Shown in pieces: positions 62,452 to 64,000 of a DNA stretch of 64,000 nucleotides. Positions within the stretch are counted from its first letter, which is position 1, and every line of letters begins with the position of its first letter. The notes beneath the pieces are model-generated. The model saw only the letters and a program-made list of their open reading frames with translations. It searched no databases and was not told the origin of the DNA. The stretch covers positions 58,577 through 122,576 of the forward strand of contig CAIVQG010000072.1 of the NCBI GenBank assembly GCA_903907985.1, in the 5' to 3' direction. The DNA comes from an uncultured delta proteobacterium. Lineage in GTDB: Bacteria > Desulfobacterota > Syntrophia > Syntrophales > Smithellaceae. A program made the translations under genes and the position numbers.

Positions 62452-63585
62452 TTAAACGATCAGTTCCAAGCGATTGCGGCCGGATTTTTTTGCAAGATAA
62501 AGAGCCTCATCAGCCCGGGCAATCATTTTACCGATGTCTTCCCGAACATGATATTCCGTCAGACCTAAAGAAACTGTAATTCTGACATCCGTTCCCAGAT
62601 CAGGAAACACGCTCCGTTCAATACTGGAACGGACACGTTCGGCACAGATCATCGCCGCGTTAATATCTGTTTGTGTCAGGACAAGCAGAAACTCATCGCC
62701 TCCATAGCGGCCGCAAAAGTCGGTGCTGCGAAGGGCATTCCCAATAGCTTTGGTGACTTTTCTTAATACTTCATCTCCGCTAATATGGCCATATTTATCA
62801 TTTACATCCTTGAAGTTGTCAATGTCCAGCATGACAATCGCAAACAGGGCGCCGCCGCGTGATGCCCTGTTCTTCTCATATTCAAGAAGATCCATGAAAT
62901 GGCGACGGTTATAAACACCGGTAAGTTCATCACGGATGGACAATTCCCGGATGGTCAAAATTGATTTTTGCAGATTAGAACGACTGATGCTCAAGTGTTG
63001 TCGAAGAGCGCTGATATATCCCCCAATGACGGAAAAAGCAACCAGGACAAGGGCCAACACAAACCATTGTAGATATTCTATGTGAAAATTGACTCCATCA
63101 GGACGAAAGTAATGGAGCAGAGCAATATCACCTCCGTACGTCAGCAGCGTGAAAAGACTGACATATAAAAAATGGCGGTAATTAAGGCGGAAGATGCCGA
63201 ATAGAAGAATAATTATATAGACCAGCAACAGGACGCCGCGGGACTCATTGGCATAATACATTCCATACATAGTGACAAGGATACCGGCACAGATTTGTAT
63301 GGACGTCAGACTGGGATCAGACATTCTCAGATTAAGTCCGGTGCGAAAAACAATGTATAAGATAATATTGATGATGGGAATAATGATCAGGAAGCCGGCA
63401 ATCGCCTGCCACTCCATAACGCCCACCAGATATGAGCAATAAGCCAGAATAACGCAGAGAACATAGACGGTCAAGGCCATAAAGAAGCGACGGATGCGCA
63501 GCACCTGCTTCGGATCGTTCTCAGGAAAGATGTGAATATACTTAAGTGCTTTCAAAAATGGATTGTCCTTTATCCTAGCTGCCAC
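62452..63585 (-). CDS. Membrane GGDEF diguanylate cyclase
   Basis: The product is about 377 residues. Six hydrophobic segments (about 35-200) precede a cytoplasmic GGDEF domain with GRYGGDEFLLV. The inhibitory site RSTD lies five residues before GGDEF, so product feedback is likely. It makes cyclic di-GMP in response to an unknown membrane signal. I take GTG at 63585 (AAGG upstream); GTG at 63591 is possible. A promoter is at 63628-63656. Confidence 0.9.
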   Translation of the reverse strand: MAARIKDNPFLKALKYIHIFPENDPKQVLRIRRFFMALTVYVLCVILAYCSYLVGVMEWQAIAGFLIIIPIINIILYIVFRTGLNLRMSDPSLTSIQICAGILVTMYGMYYANESRGVLLLVYIIILLFGIFRLNYRHFLYVSLFTLLTYGGDIALLHYFRPDGVNFHIEYLQWFVLALVLVAFSVIGGYISALRQHLSISRSNLQKSILTIRELSIRDELTGVYNRRHFMDLLEYEKNRASRGGALFAIVMLDIDNFKDVNDKYGHISGDEVLRKVTKAIGNALRSTDFCGRYGGDEFLLVLTQTDINAAMICAERVRSSIERSVFPDLGTDVRITVSLGLTEYHVREDIGKMIARADEALYLAKKSGRNRLELIV

Positions 63586-63627
63586 AAGCACCTTCAGCGA
63601 TTAATTAATATTCCCACTTAGTTAATG

Positions 63628-63656
63628 AGTATAGGGAAACATCCGTTGTCTGTCAA
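63628..63656 (-). promoter_or_regulatory. Sigma-70-type promoter for the GGDEF gene
   Basis: On the minus strand TTGACA, 17 bases ending GTTTCCC, then TATACT. The spacer end partly matches the dispersed promoter family. Confidence 0.65.
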
Positions 63657-63793
63657 CGAAATATCCGTTAAAAATGTAGAAATATCCTTGGTTTCACTAT
63701 CCTTATAGTTCTAGGGGCACTAAAGATAGAGCCGGAGCACATTTCGTTTATTCTATTTATTTTGAGCCGTTTTTATATTGTTTTTCACATTTC

Positions 63794-63810
63794 GTTCAAC
63801 CCATTTGAAC
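63794..63810. promoter_or_regulatory. Inverted repeat GTTCAA-N5-TTGAAC
   Basis: A perfect 6-base inverted repeat with a 5-base spacer sits between the divergent GGDEF gene and the gene at 63989. It could be an operator. CACATTTCGTT also occurs twice nearby (63738 and 63787). Confidence 0.35.
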
Positions 63811-63928
63811 ATTTCATTTAAAGAAACAGAGAAGATGAGGGCAAGTCATATTTATCCGGGCTGCCCATCAGCGATTATTGTCCTGTATTATCATGATGTT
63901 ATAAAGAATTGTTTGATCTTCTGGTTTT

Positions 63929-63944
63929 TGGCACGATACTTCCA
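63929..63944 (+). promoter_or_regulatory. Possible sigma-54-type promoter
   Basis: TTGGCACGATACTTCC has the GG of a -24 box and the right 10-base spacing, but CC replaces the usual GC of the -12 box. It lies 45 bases before the ATG at 63989. Confidence 0.35.
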
Positions 63945-63988
63945 ATAGAATAAGGCAAAACAAACAGACTCTCAGGAGGTCACAGATC

Positions 63989-64000
63989 ATGAAAAAGACT
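63989..64000 (+). CDS. Start of a gene cut by the window end
   Basis: Only four codons are visible (MKKT), preceded by AGGAGG at 63974-63979, a very strong ribosome site. The basic start suggests a signal peptide, but nothing more can be said. Confidence 0.5.

Overview
The window is a chromosomal stretch with mid-range GC and about sixty protein genes. There is no rRNA, tRNA, CRISPR array, intact transposase or phage module that I can recognise. The gene content points to an anaerobic deltaproteobacterium of the Syntrophales kind (Desulfobacterota). The evidence is acyl-CoA metabolism (acyl-CoA dehydrogenase, thiolase, enoyl-CoA hydratase/isomerase, NDP-forming acyl-CoA synthetase), periplasmic ammonia-forming nitrite reductase NrfHA, an anaerobic GlpABC glycerol-3-phosphate dehydrogenase, B12/radical SAM enzymes and many signalling proteins. 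The taxonomic placement is an inference from content, not from a marker gene.

Layout. 0.1-2.1 kb: a response-regulator/SpoIIE-type phosphatase, a STAS protein and a small Cys-rich protein, probably one operon. 2.5-5.9 kb: a coupled MoxR ATPase, VWA protein and acyl-CoA dehydrogenase operon. 6.2-8.2 kb: a B12-binding radical SAM enzyme preceded by a short secreted-peptide gene broken by one stop codon. 8.3-10.4 kb: an ADP-forming acyl-CoA synthetase. 10.6-24 kb: mostly exported proteins, including an eight-TPR protein, small Cys-containing secreted proteins, a metallo-beta-lactamase-fold hydrolase, a nucleotide cyclase, a MetX-like hydrolase, a phospholipase C/S1-P1-nuclease-like protein, and a large PDZ + 14 WD40 + caspase-fold protein. 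24-32 kb: peptidase U32, a DNPH1-like N-hydrolase, a PPOX-type protein, a PaaI thioesterase, a kinase-HDOD-GAF fusion and glyA. 32-37 kb: two MFS transporters behind an attenuator-like leader, an alcohol-dehydrogenase remnant, an M24 peptidase and an SCP2 protein. 37-42 kb: small exported or membrane proteins, an orphan HigA antitoxin and a thiolase. 42.5-48.5 kb: glpABC, tag and an Rh-type ammonium channel. 48.5-53 kb: a HicB-like orphan, a SWIB-domain protein, a SPASM radical SAM enzyme and a pentapeptide-repeat protein. 53-56 kb: nrfHA and an enoyl-CoA hydratase. 57-62 kb: a complete livKHMGF branched-chain amino acid ABC transporter. 62.4-64 kb: a membrane GGDEF cyclase and the start of one further gene.

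Three observations stand out. First, a dispersed promoter element carries near-consensus -35 and -10 boxes 17 bp apart with a conserved spacer end (GCGTTTCC before TATAAT) and recurs in front of unrelated genes. Second, the exported WD40-caspase protein has a complete His/Cys dyad and exactly fourteen WD repeats, enough for two seven-bladed propellers. Third, two short ORFs, each with a single in-frame stop, sit directly upstream of a radical SAM enzyme and of the caspase gene. Small remnants (ADH tail, TPR gene, ParE-like fragment) and palindromic repeats show local gene decay.
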